Below, piece after piece: positions 9,263 through 17,944 of a stretch of 64,000 bases of DNA; the first letter of the stretch is position 1; each line of letters starts with the position of its first letter. The translations under genes and the position numbers were made by a program. The stretch spans positions 1 to 64,000 of the forward strand of contig NZ_AEIU01000063.1 of NCBI RefSeq assembly GCF_000165125.1, read 5' to 3'. Source of the DNA: Vibrio caribbeanicus ATCC BAA-2122. GTDB taxonomy: Bacteria; Pseudomonadota; Gammaproteobacteria; Enterobacterales; Vibrionaceae. The notes under the pieces are model-generated. The model was not told the origin of the DNA, made no database searches, and saw nothing but the letters and a program-made list of their open reading frames with translations.

Positions 9263-10051
9263 CTACAGTTGCTGGTTTACAAAGCCCATCATTTTATCAA
9301 CAGCCGAAATGACTTTAGAATTCATCTCATAAACTCGCTGAGCTTCTATCATATTCACCAACTCTTCGGTGACATTGACATTAGAAGTTTCTAACATCGA
9401 TTGTCTAACATCACCAAAACCATCAAACCCAGGTACACCCTCTTGTGGATCTCCGCTTGCTCCAGTAGGAAGATAAAGGTTTTGACCTATTGGTTCTAAA
9501 CCACCAGGATTGATAAAATCAACCGTAGTGATTTGTCCTACAACCTGATTATTTTGCTGTCCACGAACCCTGACAGATACTTCCCCATCGGTTCCCACTG
9601 TAATGCTTATCGCATCCTCAGGAATCGCAATTTCAGGCTCTAGCGTATATCCTGCACCCGACGTAACTATGATACCCTCATCATTCACGGTAAACTGTCC
9701 GTTGCGACTGTAACCGATATTACCATCTGGCATAAGGATTTGAAAAAAGCCATCTCCCTCAATCATCATGTCCAAACTATTGTTGGTTGTTTGGGTATTA
9801 CCCTGCGTATGCACTTTTTGTGTTGCAACAACCTTAGAGCCAGCTCCAAGCATTAAACCGCTCGGTAGCTCAGTATTCTGTGAAGACTGCCCCCCAGGTT
9901 GATTAATATTTTGATAGAACAAATCTTCAAATACAGCTCGGCTTTTTTTAAACCCAACAGTGGACGCGTTAGCTAAGTTGTTAGAAATAGTCGATATATT
10001 CGTTTGTTGGGCATCTAAACCCGTTTTACTGACCCATAGAGCAGGATGCAT
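9263..10051 (-). CDS. flgG: flagellar distal rod protein
   Basis: FlgG forms the distal rod linking the MS ring to the hook. 262 residues, the usual length. The start MHPALWVSKTGLDAQQTNIS is followed by the rod/hook motif NNLANASTVGFKKSRAVFEDL, and the C-terminus has NVNVTEELVNMIEAQRVYEMNSK, which form the axial coiled coil. Between flgF and flgH in the same operon. Confidence 0.95.
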   Translation of the reverse strand: MHPALWVSKTGLDAQQTNISTISNNLANASTVGFKKSRAVFEDLFYQNINQPGGQSSQNTELPSGLMLGAGSKVVATQKVHTQGNTQTTNNSLDMMIEGDGFFQILMPDGNIGYSRNGQFTVNDEGIIVTSGAGYTLEPEIAIPEDAISITVGTDGEVSVRVRGQQNNQVVGQITTVDFINPGGLEPIGQNLYLPTGASGDPQEGVPGFDGFGDVRQSMLETSNVNVTEELVNMIEAQRVYEMNSKVISAVDKMMGFVNQQL

Positions 10052-10070
10052 AGTTTATCTCCTATTCCTT

Positions 10071-10817
10071 TTAGCTCGTACGCAGAAGAGAGTCGGAAGC
10101 CTTATCCATATCTTCTGCAGTACTCATTAATTTAACTTGCATTTCAAATTGTCTTTGTAAATCTATCAAGCTTGTCATTTCGCCAATAGCGCTGACGTTA
10201 CTGCCCTCAATCGCTCCTTTGAGCAACTTAACGTTGCCGTCGATCTCATATTGAGCATTTGGATCTTTAGAACGAAATAAGCCATTGATATCTTTAAATA
10301 GAGAGCGATTATCAGTATTTGTCAGCTTGATTCTATCGACAATTTCAATAGCATCCGCAGGTGCTCCCTGAGGAACAACAGAAATAGTACCGTCACTGCC
10401 AATTTCAACTTTACTGAGTGGAATAGGTAATGTTATCGGGTCGCTGCCCTCTCCCAACACCAGATTTTCACCACTAAGTAGCAGGCCATTACTATCAATT
10501 TTCAGGTTACCGTTTCTTGTTAAACCTTCTTTTCCTGTTTTATCAAGAACAGAAATCCAACCTAGACCTTCGATAGTCACATCCAAATCACGTCCTGTAG
10601 TAATCACACTGCCTTGGCGAAAATTTTGTCCCGGACGTTCTGTCATACTGAAGACTCGCGTTGGAAGTCCTTCACCGTATGCCTGCATTGAGCGAGCTTG
10701 TTCTAAATCTGCACGAAAACCCGTTGTGCTAACATTCGCCAAATTGTTCGCTCTAAGTTGCAAAGCTTGCATATTTTGCTTTGCTCCACTCATCGCTAAA
10801 AATAGTGCGCGGTCCAT
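10071..10817 (-). CDS. flgF: flagellar proximal rod protein FlgF
   Basis: Rod protein of 248 residues from the ATG at 10817. A longer open frame (31 more codons) is discarded because the family start MDRALFLAMSGAKQNMQ and a GGAG site define this ATG, and the upstream codons cross a sigma-54 promoter. It contains RANNLANVSTTGFRADLEQA near residue 22 and the C-terminal MTSLIDLQRQFEMQVKLM helix. First gene of flgFGHIJ, separated from flgE by a terminator and its own promoter. Confidence 0.93.
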   Translation of the reverse strand: MDRALFLAMSGAKQNMQALQLRANNLANVSTTGFRADLEQARSMQAYGEGLPTRVFSMTERPGQNFRQGSVITTGRDLDVTIEGLGWISVLDKTGKEGLTRNGNLKIDSNGLLLSGENLVLGEGSDPITLPIPLSKVEIGSDGTISVVPQGAPADAIEIVDRIKLTNTDNRSLFKDINGLFRSKDPNAQYEIDGNVKLLKGAIEGSNVSAIGEMTSLIDLQRQFEMQVKLMSTAEDMDKASDSLLRTS

Positions 10818-10853
10818 ATTACGCTCCAGATTCCAACTATATAAAGTAATTAA

Positions 10854-10868
10854 GCAAACAACATGCCA
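10854..10868 (-). promoter_or_regulatory. sigma-54 promoter of flgFGHIJ
   Basis: Minus strand reads TGGCATGTTGTTTGC (GG-N10-GC), about 37 nt upstream of the flgF ATG and just downstream of the flgE terminator. This makes flgF the start of a separate operon. Confidence 0.8.
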
Positions 10869-10953
10869 AATTAAATATACCAAGCTATCAGAGCTTTTGG
10901 GTATCAGCACGACAATAAAGATTATTTGATAGGATAAAACTTGCCAGTAGAGG

Positions 10954-10980
10954 CAAAAAAAAACGAGTGGTTGCCACTCG
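10954..10980 (-). terminator. terminator of the flgBCDE operon
   Basis: On the minus strand CGAGTGG-CAA-CCACTCG is followed by nine Ts, about 30 nt beyond the flgE stop. Confidence 0.9.
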
Positions 10981-11008
10981 CTTTTTGCACATATACAGAG
11001 ATCTACAG

Positions 11009-12316
11009 TTAACGTATCTGTAAGATATTTTGTTGTGTCGTATTGTGGACTTCAAGAGCACGAGAGTTAGCTTGGAAGTTTCTCTGAGCTTGAATAAGGT
11101 CAACCAACTCTTGTGTCATATCGATGTTGGCTTGCTCTAATGTACCGCTTCGAATAGTACCAAAGGAGCCTTTGTTTGATTCACCCCAGATTTTATCACC
11201 GGAGAACTGAGTCGCATCCCACTGAGTACCGCCTTTTTTATCCAAGCCTTGCTCATTGGCTACACGTACCATTGCAACGCGTCCGAGAATGACATTTTCA
11301 CCGTTGGAGTATGTTCCCAAAACGCTACCATTCTCATCGAAGTCGACTTTAGTAAGGAAGCCTGTCGTCGCACCATCTTCATCAAACTTTGTAAGTTCAA
11401 ACGGAGCGGCAAACTGAGTTGCGCTGTCCAAACCAAAGGATAGTGTCTGGGTAGGATCGGCTCCGTTTAAATTGACGGGATTTGCCCCGGCTCCCAGAGG
11501 CTCTGATACAATATCTTGTCCGCTATTCAAACTTGCCAAAGTACCATCGTTATTAAACTTCATCGTATGACCAGTTTGACCTGTTGGCGAAGTTGCATCC
11601 CCGCCAACGATATTTATGGGCTTTTCCCCATCGGTGTCAGTCACCGTGTAATAGGTTTGCCAAGTATTAGGCTGGGTTTGATCTTTCAGGTAATAAGTAG
11701 TCATTTTATATGACTGCCCCATGGAGTCATAAATAGTTGATGATGTCGAGCGGTTATAAGTTTCTGGGTCGGTATAGTCGAATAACGCTGGATCTCTTAA
11801 TGGAGCATTAGCAGGCAAATTGACGCCAACTTCGATATTCGCTGTTTGTTTTGGTTTACCAAATTCCTTCGGAATCATAATCGAAGAAGGCTCATAGGAT
11901 AAAACGTCACCAGTATCTTTATTTACTTGATAACCCAATAAAAACTCATCATTTGAAGTGACCATGTAATTGTCTTTATTTAGGTGGAACGCGCCATTAC
12001 GGGTCAATTCATTGGTCGTCGGAGTTAATCTATCTTTCGCAACAGCGAAGAAGCCTGTGCCATTGATACGTAAATCCATCGGGTTGTTTGTATAAATACT
12101 AGAACCCTCATGAAACTGCTGAGCAACTTTTGATGCTTGAACACCTTGACCAGGAGTAGTCTTAGCGTGAGTAAAGATGGAATTCGAATATACATCAGCA
12201 AACTCAGCACGAGATTCTTTAAAACCATAGGTATTGGCATTAGCAATATTATTACTGGTGGTGTTCAAGTCTAACTGTGCGGCAGACAAGCCACTCAATG
12301 AAATATACGACGACAT
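11009..12316 (-). CDS. flgE: flagellar hook protein
   Basis: FlgE polymerises into the hook. 435 residues, slightly longer than the enterobacterial protein because of the variable middle domains. Family motifs: MSSYISLSGLSAAQLDLN at the start, NNIANANTYGFKESRAEFADV at about residues 23-43, and the C-terminal NIDMTQELVDLIQAQRNFQA. Preceded by flgD, which encodes its capping scaffold, and followed by a strong terminator. Confidence 0.95.
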   Translation of the reverse strand: MSSYISLSGLSAAQLDLNTTSNNIANANTYGFKESRAEFADVYSNSIFTHAKTTPGQGVQASKVAQQFHEGSSIYTNNPMDLRINGTGFFAVAKDRLTPTTNELTRNGAFHLNKDNYMVTSNDEFLLGYQVNKDTGDVLSYEPSSIMIPKEFGKPKQTANIEVGVNLPANAPLRDPALFDYTDPETYNRSTSSTIYDSMGQSYKMTTYYLKDQTQPNTWQTYYTVTDTDGEKPINIVGGDATSPTGQTGHTMKFNNDGTLASLNSGQDIVSEPLGAGANPVNLNGADPTQTLSFGLDSATQFAAPFELTKFDEDGATTGFLTKVDFDENGSVLGTYSNGENVILGRVAMVRVANEQGLDKKGGTQWDATQFSGDKIWGESNKGSFGTIRSGTLEQANIDMTQELVDLIQAQRNFQANSRALEVHNTTQQNILQIR

Positions 12317-12344
12317 ATTTATATCTCCTATCTAGCCAGCGTTT

Positions 12345-13055
12345 TTACGCTTTGCCAACTTCTAGTACTTCAGCAAGTCGCACTGGCGACTCAAAGCCAG
12401 CCAGATTGAGCAGTACGTTACCATCACCTTTACCTAGCAAAACACTGTTGACATTTGCATAGGTAGAAACTTCAAATTCTTTTGCAGCACCGTTAAGTAA
12501 ACCTGATGCCTTAAAATTGTATTTACCCGCTGGCAATGGGTTACCGTTTTGATCTTTACCATCCCACTCAACTCGATTATCTCCAGCTGGTTTAGAGCCG
12601 ACCTCAAACGTACGAATCAATTGCCCCATTTGATCTTCCACTCGCACCATAAGATTGTCTACAGATTGTGGAAGCTTTACCATCGCGGCCATAGATCCAT
12701 CTCCGGTTTTAACGCCACTCGCACCGGGAACTAATACGTCGCGGCCGACTAGAGATGACGCTTGCAAGGCTTGGTTTGACGTCATGGATGCATTCAATGT
12801 CTCGAATTGGTTATTCATTTTACCAATACCATCGACAGTAGCAAATGAAGCCATTTGTGCGATCATTTGATCATTACTGACAGGTTTAAAAGGATCTTGT
12901 TGAGCAAGCTGTTTCGTCAAGAGAGACAAGAAATCTTCTTGTTTAAGATCCTGTTTCCCGGTTGTTTCATCAGGCTTATTTTTATCCTGAAGTTGCTTCA
13001 ACTGATCAACATAGGATAATCCCGTTTGACCAATATTATTTATTCCATCAGCCAT
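12345..13055 (-). CDS. flgD: flagellar hook-capping scaffold protein
   Basis: FlgD caps the growing hook and is discarded after assembly. 236 residues with the N-terminal capping segment (DLKQEDFLSLLTKQLAQQDPF, about residues 36-56, then DQMIAQMASFATVDGI) and a C-terminal beta-rich region with DQNGNPLPAGKYNF typical of the FlgD Ig-like domain. Lies 17 nt after flgC and 28 nt before flgE in flgBCDE. Confidence 0.94.
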   Translation of the reverse strand: MADGINNIGQTGLSYVDQLKQLQDKNKPDETTGKQDLKQEDFLSLLTKQLAQQDPFKPVSNDQMIAQMASFATVDGIGKMNNQFETLNASMTSNQALQASSLVGRDVLVPGASGVKTGDGSMAAMVKLPQSVDNLMVRVEDQMGQLIRTFEVGSKPAGDNRVEWDGKDQNGNPLPAGKYNFKASGLLNGAAKEFEVSTYANVNSVLLGKGDGNVLLNLAGFESPVRLAEVLEVGKA

Positions 13056-13071
13056 GATTGCCCCCTAATCC

Positions 13072-13488
13072 TTATTGACCCATCTGCAAAGTACGAAGTA
13101 ACATTTGTTTGCTCGCATCTGCCACTTGTACGTTTGTCTGATAAGAGCGTGAAGCAGAAATCATATTCGCCATCTCTTCCATCACATTGACATTGGGTTT
13201 ATAAATATACCCTTCATTGTTGGCAAGCGGATGGTCTGGGTTGTATTCTGCATTAAGTGGCTTTTGGCTCTCTACAATACCTAAAACCTTAACTGGTACC
13301 GTATGATCGCGGCCATATTTTGCCTTACTTAGTTCGGCGCCAAATACAGCATGGCGCGCCTTATATGTATCTTTTGCTGAACTCGATATACTGTCAGCGT
13401 TAGCCAAGTTACTAGAGGTGGTATTTAGACGAACAGATTCGGCACTCATCGCTGAACCAGTTACATTAAAAACATTAAATAAGCTCAT
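13072..13488 (-). CDS. flgC: flagellar proximal rod protein FlgC
   Basis: Rod subunit of 138 residues. Begins MSLFNVFNVTGSAMSAESVRLN; the axial motif NTTSSNLANADS follows, and the C-terminus carries NVNVMEEMANMISASRSYQTNV. Its start codon immediately follows the flgB stop. Length and motifs match the family. Confidence 0.94.
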   Translation of the reverse strand: MSLFNVFNVTGSAMSAESVRLNTTSSNLANADSISSSAKDTYKARHAVFGAELSKAKYGRDHTVPVKVLGIVESQKPLNAEYNPDHPLANNEGYIYKPNVNVMEEMANMISASRSYQTNVQVADASKQMLLRTLQMGQ

Positions 13489-13887
13489 CTAGTTACCCCC
13501 CTTCAATGCCTTGGTTAAATTCTTAAACTTGCCACCCAAAAAGTCGAGCGATGCTTGGTGACGAATTTGATTCTGCATAAACAAGTTTCGCTCAAGATCC
13601 ACATCTACGGTATTTCCATCACCGGTGTCTGGCTGAGTAGGTAAACGATACATAACCTCACCAGTCACTCTAGTAGAGGCAGGAATATGCCGACTGTCAG
13701 TAAGGCTTAAACCAATATTTGCCTCTGAGGTTGCCGCTTGCAATGCCCTTTGAAAGTCCATTCCTTTTGATTTATAGCCAGGAGTATTAGACTGAGCAAT
13801 GTTGGTTGAAATCAACTCAGCATTGCGTGCCCGCACACCCACGGTGTGCTGATGAATTCCCAATGCATTATCAAAAGAAATAGCCAT
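13489..13887 (-). CDS. flgB: flagellar proximal rod protein FlgB
   Basis: Rod subunit of 132 residues from the ATG at 13887 (MAISFDNALGIHQHTVGVRA). Seven further in-frame codons upstream are rejected because they lie outside the conserved start, and GAGG precedes this ATG. It contains the axial motif NIAQSNTPGYKSKGMDF and the conserved TVDVDLERNLFMQNQIRHQASLDF split across the C-terminal half. First gene of flgBCDE with a sigma-54 promoter 45-59 nt upstream. Confidence 0.93.
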   Translation of the reverse strand: MAISFDNALGIHQHTVGVRARNAELISTNIAQSNTPGYKSKGMDFQRALQAATSEANIGLSLTDSRHIPASTRVTGEVMYRLPTQPDTGDGNTVDVDLERNLFMQNQIRHQASLDFLGGKFKNLTKALKGGN

Positions 13888-13931
13888 GTTCACCTCAACT
13901 TCGAGCACTAAACTTTGTTAATCATACTGAA

Positions 13932-13946
13932 GCAATTTACATACCA
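13932..13946 (-). promoter_or_regulatory. sigma-54 promoter of flgBCDE
   Basis: Minus strand reads TGGTATGTAAATTGC, with GG and GC 10 nt apart, about 45 nt before the flgB ATG. Confidence 0.75.
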
Positions 13947-14006
13947 ACTTTAAAGTTGAAGCTTTAGTATGGTTCTTAAGGCTAGCAAAAATAAAGCCAA
14001 TAAAAC

Positions 14007-14037
14007 AAAAACCCCAGCAATCAATGCTGGGGTTTTC
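14007..14037 (-). terminator. terminator of cheV-cheR
   Basis: ACCCCAGCA pairs with TGCTGGGGT around a 5-nt loop, flanked by A and T runs; it lies just past the cheR stop on the minus strand. Confidence 0.9.
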
Positions 14038-14046
14038 TATTTCGAG

Positions 14047-14874
14047 TTATTTTAACTTATAGATGATGCCGGGGTTACAGCGAACCATATCGAAACGATC
14101 GGTGAGACCCGTCAAGGATTCGGATGCACCTAAGAGCAAATAGCCGCCTGGATTAAGGCTATTGGCCATCTGGTTTAGAACTTGTGACTTCATGTCAGGA
14201 GAGAAATAGATAAGCACGTTACGGCAGAAAATAATATCAAACTTACCAAGGAGCGCGTAACTGTCCATAAGATTCTGTGGTTTAAAGTTAACTAAACGCT
14301 TAACGTTGTCTTTAACTTTCATACGGCCATCACCGACTTCTTCGAAAAAGTTATTTCTTCTTTCAGGTGATAGGCCTCGTCCCAATGCCAAATTATCGTA
14401 AATACCAGTACGACACATATCCAGCATACTCGCGGAAATGTCTGTCGCAGTAATGGCAACGTTTGGCAGCAAACCTGGCTTCTTCTGTTGAGTTTCTAGC
14501 ACCGTCATTGCCATAGAATAAGGCTCCTGACCAGAGGAGCTTGCTGCAGACCATATTTTTATCGGACGCTTATTAGCTGCTGCTTCAGGAAGCAGTTTAT
14601 CTGCTAGGACTTGAAAAGGGTATGTGTCACGGAACCAAAGCGTCTCATTAGTCGTCATAGCATCGACCGCCGCAACCCTAAGCTCGCTATTGCGCCCCAT
14701 AACTACGTCTTTCAAAAGCTCAGATAAAGATCCGAGTTTAAACTTGGTTACCAAAGGACTTAAACGGCTTCGAACGAGGTATTGTTTACTCTCACCGAGT
14801 ACAATACCACACTGCGATTCTAAAAATTTACTGAAATCTCGGTACTCTTGATCACTAATCGTAATGGTAGTCAT
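14047..14874 (-). CDS. cheR: chemotaxis protein methyltransferase
   Basis: CheR uses S-adenosylmethionine to methylate glutamates on chemoreceptors, giving adaptation. 275 residues: an N-terminal helical domain (about 1-80), then a methyltransferase fold with the KIWSAASSSGQEPYSMAMTV motif near residues 103-122 and the FDIIFCRNVLIYF motif near residue 213. No C-terminal pentapeptide-binding oddities are visible. Ten nucleotides downstream of cheV and upstream of flgB; this linkage is usual in vibrios. Confidence 0.94.
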   Translation of the reverse strand: MTTITISDQEYRDFSKFLESQCGIVLGESKQYLVRSRLSPLVTKFKLGSLSELLKDVVMGRNSELRVAAVDAMTTNETLWFRDTYPFQVLADKLLPEAAANKRPIKIWSAASSSGQEPYSMAMTVLETQQKKPGLLPNVAITATDISASMLDMCRTGIYDNLALGRGLSPERRNNFFEEVGDGRMKVKDNVKRLVNFKPQNLMDSYALLGKFDIIFCRNVLIYFSPDMKSQVLNQMANSLNPGGYLLLGASESLTGLTDRFDMVRCNPGIIYKLK

Positions 14875-14884
14875 TAATATCTCT

Positions 14885-15811
14885 TTATTCTGTCAACGCA
14901 GTCTTCACCGCATTACCGAGCTCGTCGGGATTAAATTTAGCAATAAATGCATTCGCTCCCACGCGTTCTACCATAGCTTGATTGAACACACCGCTGAGTG
15001 AGGAGTGCAGCACCACATACAAATTTTTGAGATCGGGATTACGTCTAACCTCTGCTGTAAGAGTATAACCATCCATCTCTGGCATCTCAATATCTGATAT
15101 TACCAACGAAATTTGATTATAGATACTGTCTTCCGCAGCCATATCAATAAGCTTGTCGTAAGCTTCTTTGCCATCCTTGACTGCAATCACCTCAAAACCA
15201 AGATTAAGTATGGCTCGCTCGACCTGCTTACGTGCAACTGTCGAGTCATCTGCAATAAGAATACGTTTAACAATTTCTTTACTCGACTCAACTTCAGCGA
15301 TTGATTCACCGATAGAGGAATCCATAGTCTCGTCTATAGGCGAAATTTCCATTAGGATTTTCTCAACATCGAGAATTTCCACCAATTCATTATCTATATT
15401 AGTCACTGCCGTCAGGTAGTTTGCCTTGCCTGCACCTTCAGGAGGGGGCAGAATTGCTTCCCAATGCATGTTAATGATCCGCTCAACCGATGTAACCAAA
15501 AAGGCTTGAATGGAACGGTTAAATTCCGCGATGACTACGAACGCTTTTTCAACATCAATGGTTGGACGTCCGCCTATCGCCAAACTCAAATCAATAACCG
15601 ATACAGTATGTCCGCGTATGTGGGCTACTCCTTTGATCAACGGGTGCAAATTTGGCATTGAAGTGAGCGTTGGGCATTGAAGAACCTCTTTCACTTTAAA
15701 TACGTTTATGCCATAACGCTGACGCCCCATTAAACGAAAGGTTAATAGTTCCAGTCGGTTTTGACCGACGAGTTGTGTACGCTGATTCACAGAATCAAGA
15801 ATACCCGACAT
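14885..15811 (-). CDS. cheV: chemotaxis coupling/response-regulator protein
   Basis: CheV couples receptors to the CheA kinase and carries a receiver that is phosphorylated as part of adaptation. 308 residues: CheW-like domain at about 15-160 (LLTFRLMGRQRYGINVFKVKE at its start, GVAHIRGHTVSVIDL inside) and receiver domain at about 182-305 with phospho-acceptor Asp240 in LVISDIEMPEMDGY and acidic pair in ILIADDS. GGAG lies before the ATG. First gene of cheV-cheR, divergent from flgA. Confidence 0.94.
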   Translation of the reverse strand: MSGILDSVNQRTQLVGQNRLELLTFRLMGRQRYGINVFKVKEVLQCPTLTSMPNLHPLIKGVAHIRGHTVSVIDLSLAIGGRPTIDVEKAFVVIAEFNRSIQAFLVTSVERIINMHWEAILPPPEGAGKANYLTAVTNIDNELVEILDVEKILMEISPIDETMDSSIGESIAEVESSKEIVKRILIADDSTVARKQVERAILNLGFEVIAVKDGKEAYDKLIDMAAEDSIYNQISLVISDIEMPEMDGYTLTAEVRRNPDLKNLYVVLHSSLSGVFNQAMVERVGANAFIAKFNPDELGNAVKTALTE

Positions 15812-15889
15812 AAGCTCATCTCCATTTCAAACTTTCATGCGTAAAAAGTGTTAGTCTACTGTAAGCAATGAAAAAATCAGAGAGGCAGA

Positions 15890-16635
15890 ATGACTTTCTC
15901 ATTATCACTTCGGTGCCCAATTCCCATAACTAATTGTAGAGCTTTCTGTAAAAAGTTTTATAAGTCTATCGGCTTTTTGTTATTTTTCTTTAGTTTTTCA
16001 GCGACATCCGCTACAGAAATGCAAATCTCCAATATACAACAAGCTGCACAAGACTATATTATTAATACTGTTCCACAACCTCAAGGCGGAACGCTGGAAG
16101 CAAAAGTATCCGAGTTAGACAGACGAATATTTGCCACCGATTGTCCCGAGCCCCTATTTGCCACCTCTTCTTCTACCAATCCTAGTGCAAGTAACATAAC
16201 TGTGCAGGTAGAATGTAAAATTGATAAGTGGAAAATCTACGTACCAGTTCGTTTAATTCGAACTGGCCCTCAAGTAACCGTAACCGAGCCCCTCTCACGA
16301 GGGCAAATCATATCAAAACACAATGTATCAATTACAATGGTAGACTTGCACCGATATCGTCGACAAGGTTTTTCTACAATCGATGCTGTCCTCGGTGCCA
16401 AAACAAAAAAAATCTCCACTCTGGGGAGATTATAGAAGATCGTCACATCTGTGTCGTCTGTCGCAATGAAACCGTTACCATAAAAGCGATTAAATTTGGA
16501 ATGCTCATCACGACGAAAGGGGTCGCTTTAACGGATGGTTCACATGGTGAACAGATTAAAGTGAAAAATATTAAATCGAATCGTATAATAAGTGGGCAAG
16601 TAACCGGAATTTCTGAAGTGACAGTAATTTTTTAA
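15890..16635 (+). CDS. flgA: P-ring chaperone FlgA, split by a frameshift
   Basis: FlgA is the periplasmic chaperone for assembly of the FlgI P ring. The first frame (15890-16435) gives a signal peptide (hydrophobic about residues 27-42) and the N-terminal and linker domains to VLGAKTKK, then meets TAG. The C-terminal SAF-like part (about 16413-16635, including HICVVCRNETVTI and GVALTDGSHGEQIKVKN) is in the -1 frame. The switch lies at a run of eight As, 16405-16412. One extra A, or a -1 ribosomal slip on A-AAA-AAA, would restore a continuous protein of about 248 residues, the normal length. The ATG has GAGAGG before it. Could be a real inactivating or phase-variable mutation, programmed slippage, or a homopolymer base-call error. 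Confidence 0.9.
16405..16431 (+). promoter_or_regulatory. A8 slippery tract followed by hairpin inside flgA
   Basis: The zero frame reads acA AAA AAA atc, a canonical slippery heptamer. AATCTCC (16411-16417) pairs with GGAGATT (16425-16431) around a 7-nt loop directly after it. The hairpin starts inside the A tract, closer than usual for ribosomal frameshift stimulators. Confidence 0.5.
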
Positions 16636-16650
16636 ACATGATAAAATTAC

Positions 16651-16677
16651 TAAAGTTATAACCCCAACAGCCGATAT
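16651..16677 (+). promoter_or_regulatory. sigma-28 promoter of flgMN
   Basis: TAAAGTTA, 11-nt spacer, GCCGATAT: near-perfect match to the FliA consensus with exact spacing, 40 nt before the flgM ATG. Confidence 0.88.
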
Positions 16678-16716
16678 CCAGTTCACAGACATCTATTTTT
16701 CTAGAAGGCTTTTTAA

Positions 16717-17031
16717 ATGGCAGGCATTGATAACATTCGCTCAGGGCAACAGCTCCCCTCTGCGGCGCGAAGCTCCGTAAGGAACGAGAGCAACTCTAGT
16801 AGCCGCTCAGAAGTGACCAAATCACCTGAGCAAGTTTCTGATGCAGTTTCTCTTAGTTCACAAGGTAAAGCGGTAGGAGAAATGCACAATCAAATGATCA
16901 ACGAACCCAGTTTCGATAGAGCCAAGGTGGCTGCTATCAAAGAAGCAATCGCAAATGGTTCTTACACAGTCAACCCCGAAAAGCTTGCGGATAATATGAT
17001 AAAGTTCGAAAAAGAGCTTAGCGATATTTAG
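16717..17031 (+). CDS. flgM: anti-sigma-28 factor
   Basis: FlgM binds sigma-28 (FliA) until it is exported through the finished hook-basal body, so filament genes are only made after the hook. 104 residues with a disordered, Ser/Arg-rich N-terminal half and a C-terminal sigma-binding helix region (FDRAKVAAIKEAIANGSYTV, about residues 66-85, followed by NPEKLADNMIKFEKEL). The promoter upstream is itself sigma-28 dependent, giving autoregulation. flgN follows after 14 nt. Confidence 0.93.
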   Translation: MAGIDNIRSGQQLPSAARSSVRNESNSSSRSEVTKSPEQVSDAVSLSSQGKAVGEMHNQMINEPSFDRAKVAAIKEAIANGSYTVNPEKLADNMIKFEKELSDI

Positions 17032-17045
17032 TATCGAGGCACAAT

Positions 17046-17471
17046 ATGGCAGCACTAAAAAGTCTAGTTGATTTCCAGTTAAAAAATGCTCAGGAGCTTA
17101 TTCAAGTTCTTAGCGATGAGAAACACGCCATCACTAGCAGAAATTCTCAAGAAATAGAGAAATGTGCGCATAGAAAAATTGCTCTAATTAATCAATTACA
17201 AACCACCGATCAGCGTATCGGCGTTCATCCGGATATAGACTCGCTTCAAACAGATGATGAACTAGCAAAAACCGTAAAAAGGATCCAGCTTCTGGTTGAT
17301 GACTGCAAGCAAGAGAATTTAATTAACGGCGAAGCACTTCAGCGAGCACAACTGAGTTTTAATAAGCTCAATAATTTGATGCAGCAAACCCAAGGAAAGC
17401 TCGGTATGACCTACGATGCTGGCGGTCAAACGAAAAATGTCACCACTTTGGGTACAAACCTTAAAGCGTGA
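17046..17471 (+). CDS. flgN: flagellar export chaperone FlgN
   Basis: FlgN is the cytoplasmic export chaperone for FlgK and FlgL. 141 residues, almost wholly helical, with the family pattern of a long N-terminal helix (VDFQLKNAQELIQVLSDEKH near residues 8-27) and central coiled-coil segment. Assignment rests on position directly after flgM, size and helical character. GAGG precedes the ATG. Convergent with flgP. Confidence 0.88.
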   Translation: MAALKSLVDFQLKNAQELIQVLSDEKHAITSRNSQEIEKCAHRKIALINQLQTTDQRIGVHPDIDSLQTDDELAKTVKRIQLLVDDCKQENLINGEALQRAQLSFNKLNNLMQQTQGKLGMTYDAGGQTKNVTTLGTNLKA

Positions 17472-17504
17472 ATTGAGCTAACAATTCGATTCAGTTAAAC
17501 CACT

Positions 17505-17936
17505 CTAAAACAATGTTTGACGTCTTTTTTCTGGCACCTGTTGGATTTCTCCATAGTCACGTAACTTATTCATTTTTTTGATATCTAGCCTCAGCTCGGT
17601 TACATAGCTGTCGCCTACTTTGTAACTTCTAACCACTTCTGCTCCACGAATAACTCCATCGACCTCTCCCGAAGTTAACTCAGTACCGAGCCTTTGATTG
17701 TTTAAATCCGCACGACCACTCACTCGTAAACCATACACTTGCTCTGCCAACTCTCGATAGGCATCTATTTTAGAGGCCCTCATGGCTCTTACTTGCTTTT
17801 CTTCTTGGTTACGACCACGTTGTTCACTGATACTGGCATAGCCGACAGATGTCAGCCAATCATCTTTACGCATAACTCCTAGAGGCTGGCAACCAACCAA
17901 CATAAACAAGATCGCATAGACTAATAGTTTTTTCAT
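17505..17936 (-). CDS. flgP: flagellar outer-membrane lipoprotein FlgP
   Basis: FlgP is a lipoprotein of the outer-membrane ring (H ring/basal disk) of the sheathed polar flagellum in vibrios. 143 residues with a lipoprotein signal peptide ending in LVGC (cysteine 16) and an LPP20-like domain including SKIDAYRELAEQVYGLRVSG near residues 55-74. Nine nt downstream of flgO; AGGAG before the ATG. Shares the flgO sigma-54 promoter. Confidence 0.92.
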   Translation of the reverse strand: MKKLLVYAILFMLVGCQPLGVMRKDDWLTSVGYASISEQRGRNQEEKQVRAMRASKIDAYRELAEQVYGLRVSGRADLNNQRLGTELTSGEVDGVIRGAEVVRSYKVGDSYVTELRLDIKKMNKLRDYGEIQQVPEKRRQTLF

Positions 17937-17944
17937 TGTTACTC

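Noticed and set aside
16228-16410. Separate small gene starting at ATG 16228 in the -1 frame of flgA
   Set aside because: This upstream part has no meaning as protein; only the part after the A-tract is FlgA-like, so it is a continuation of flgA, not a gene of its own.
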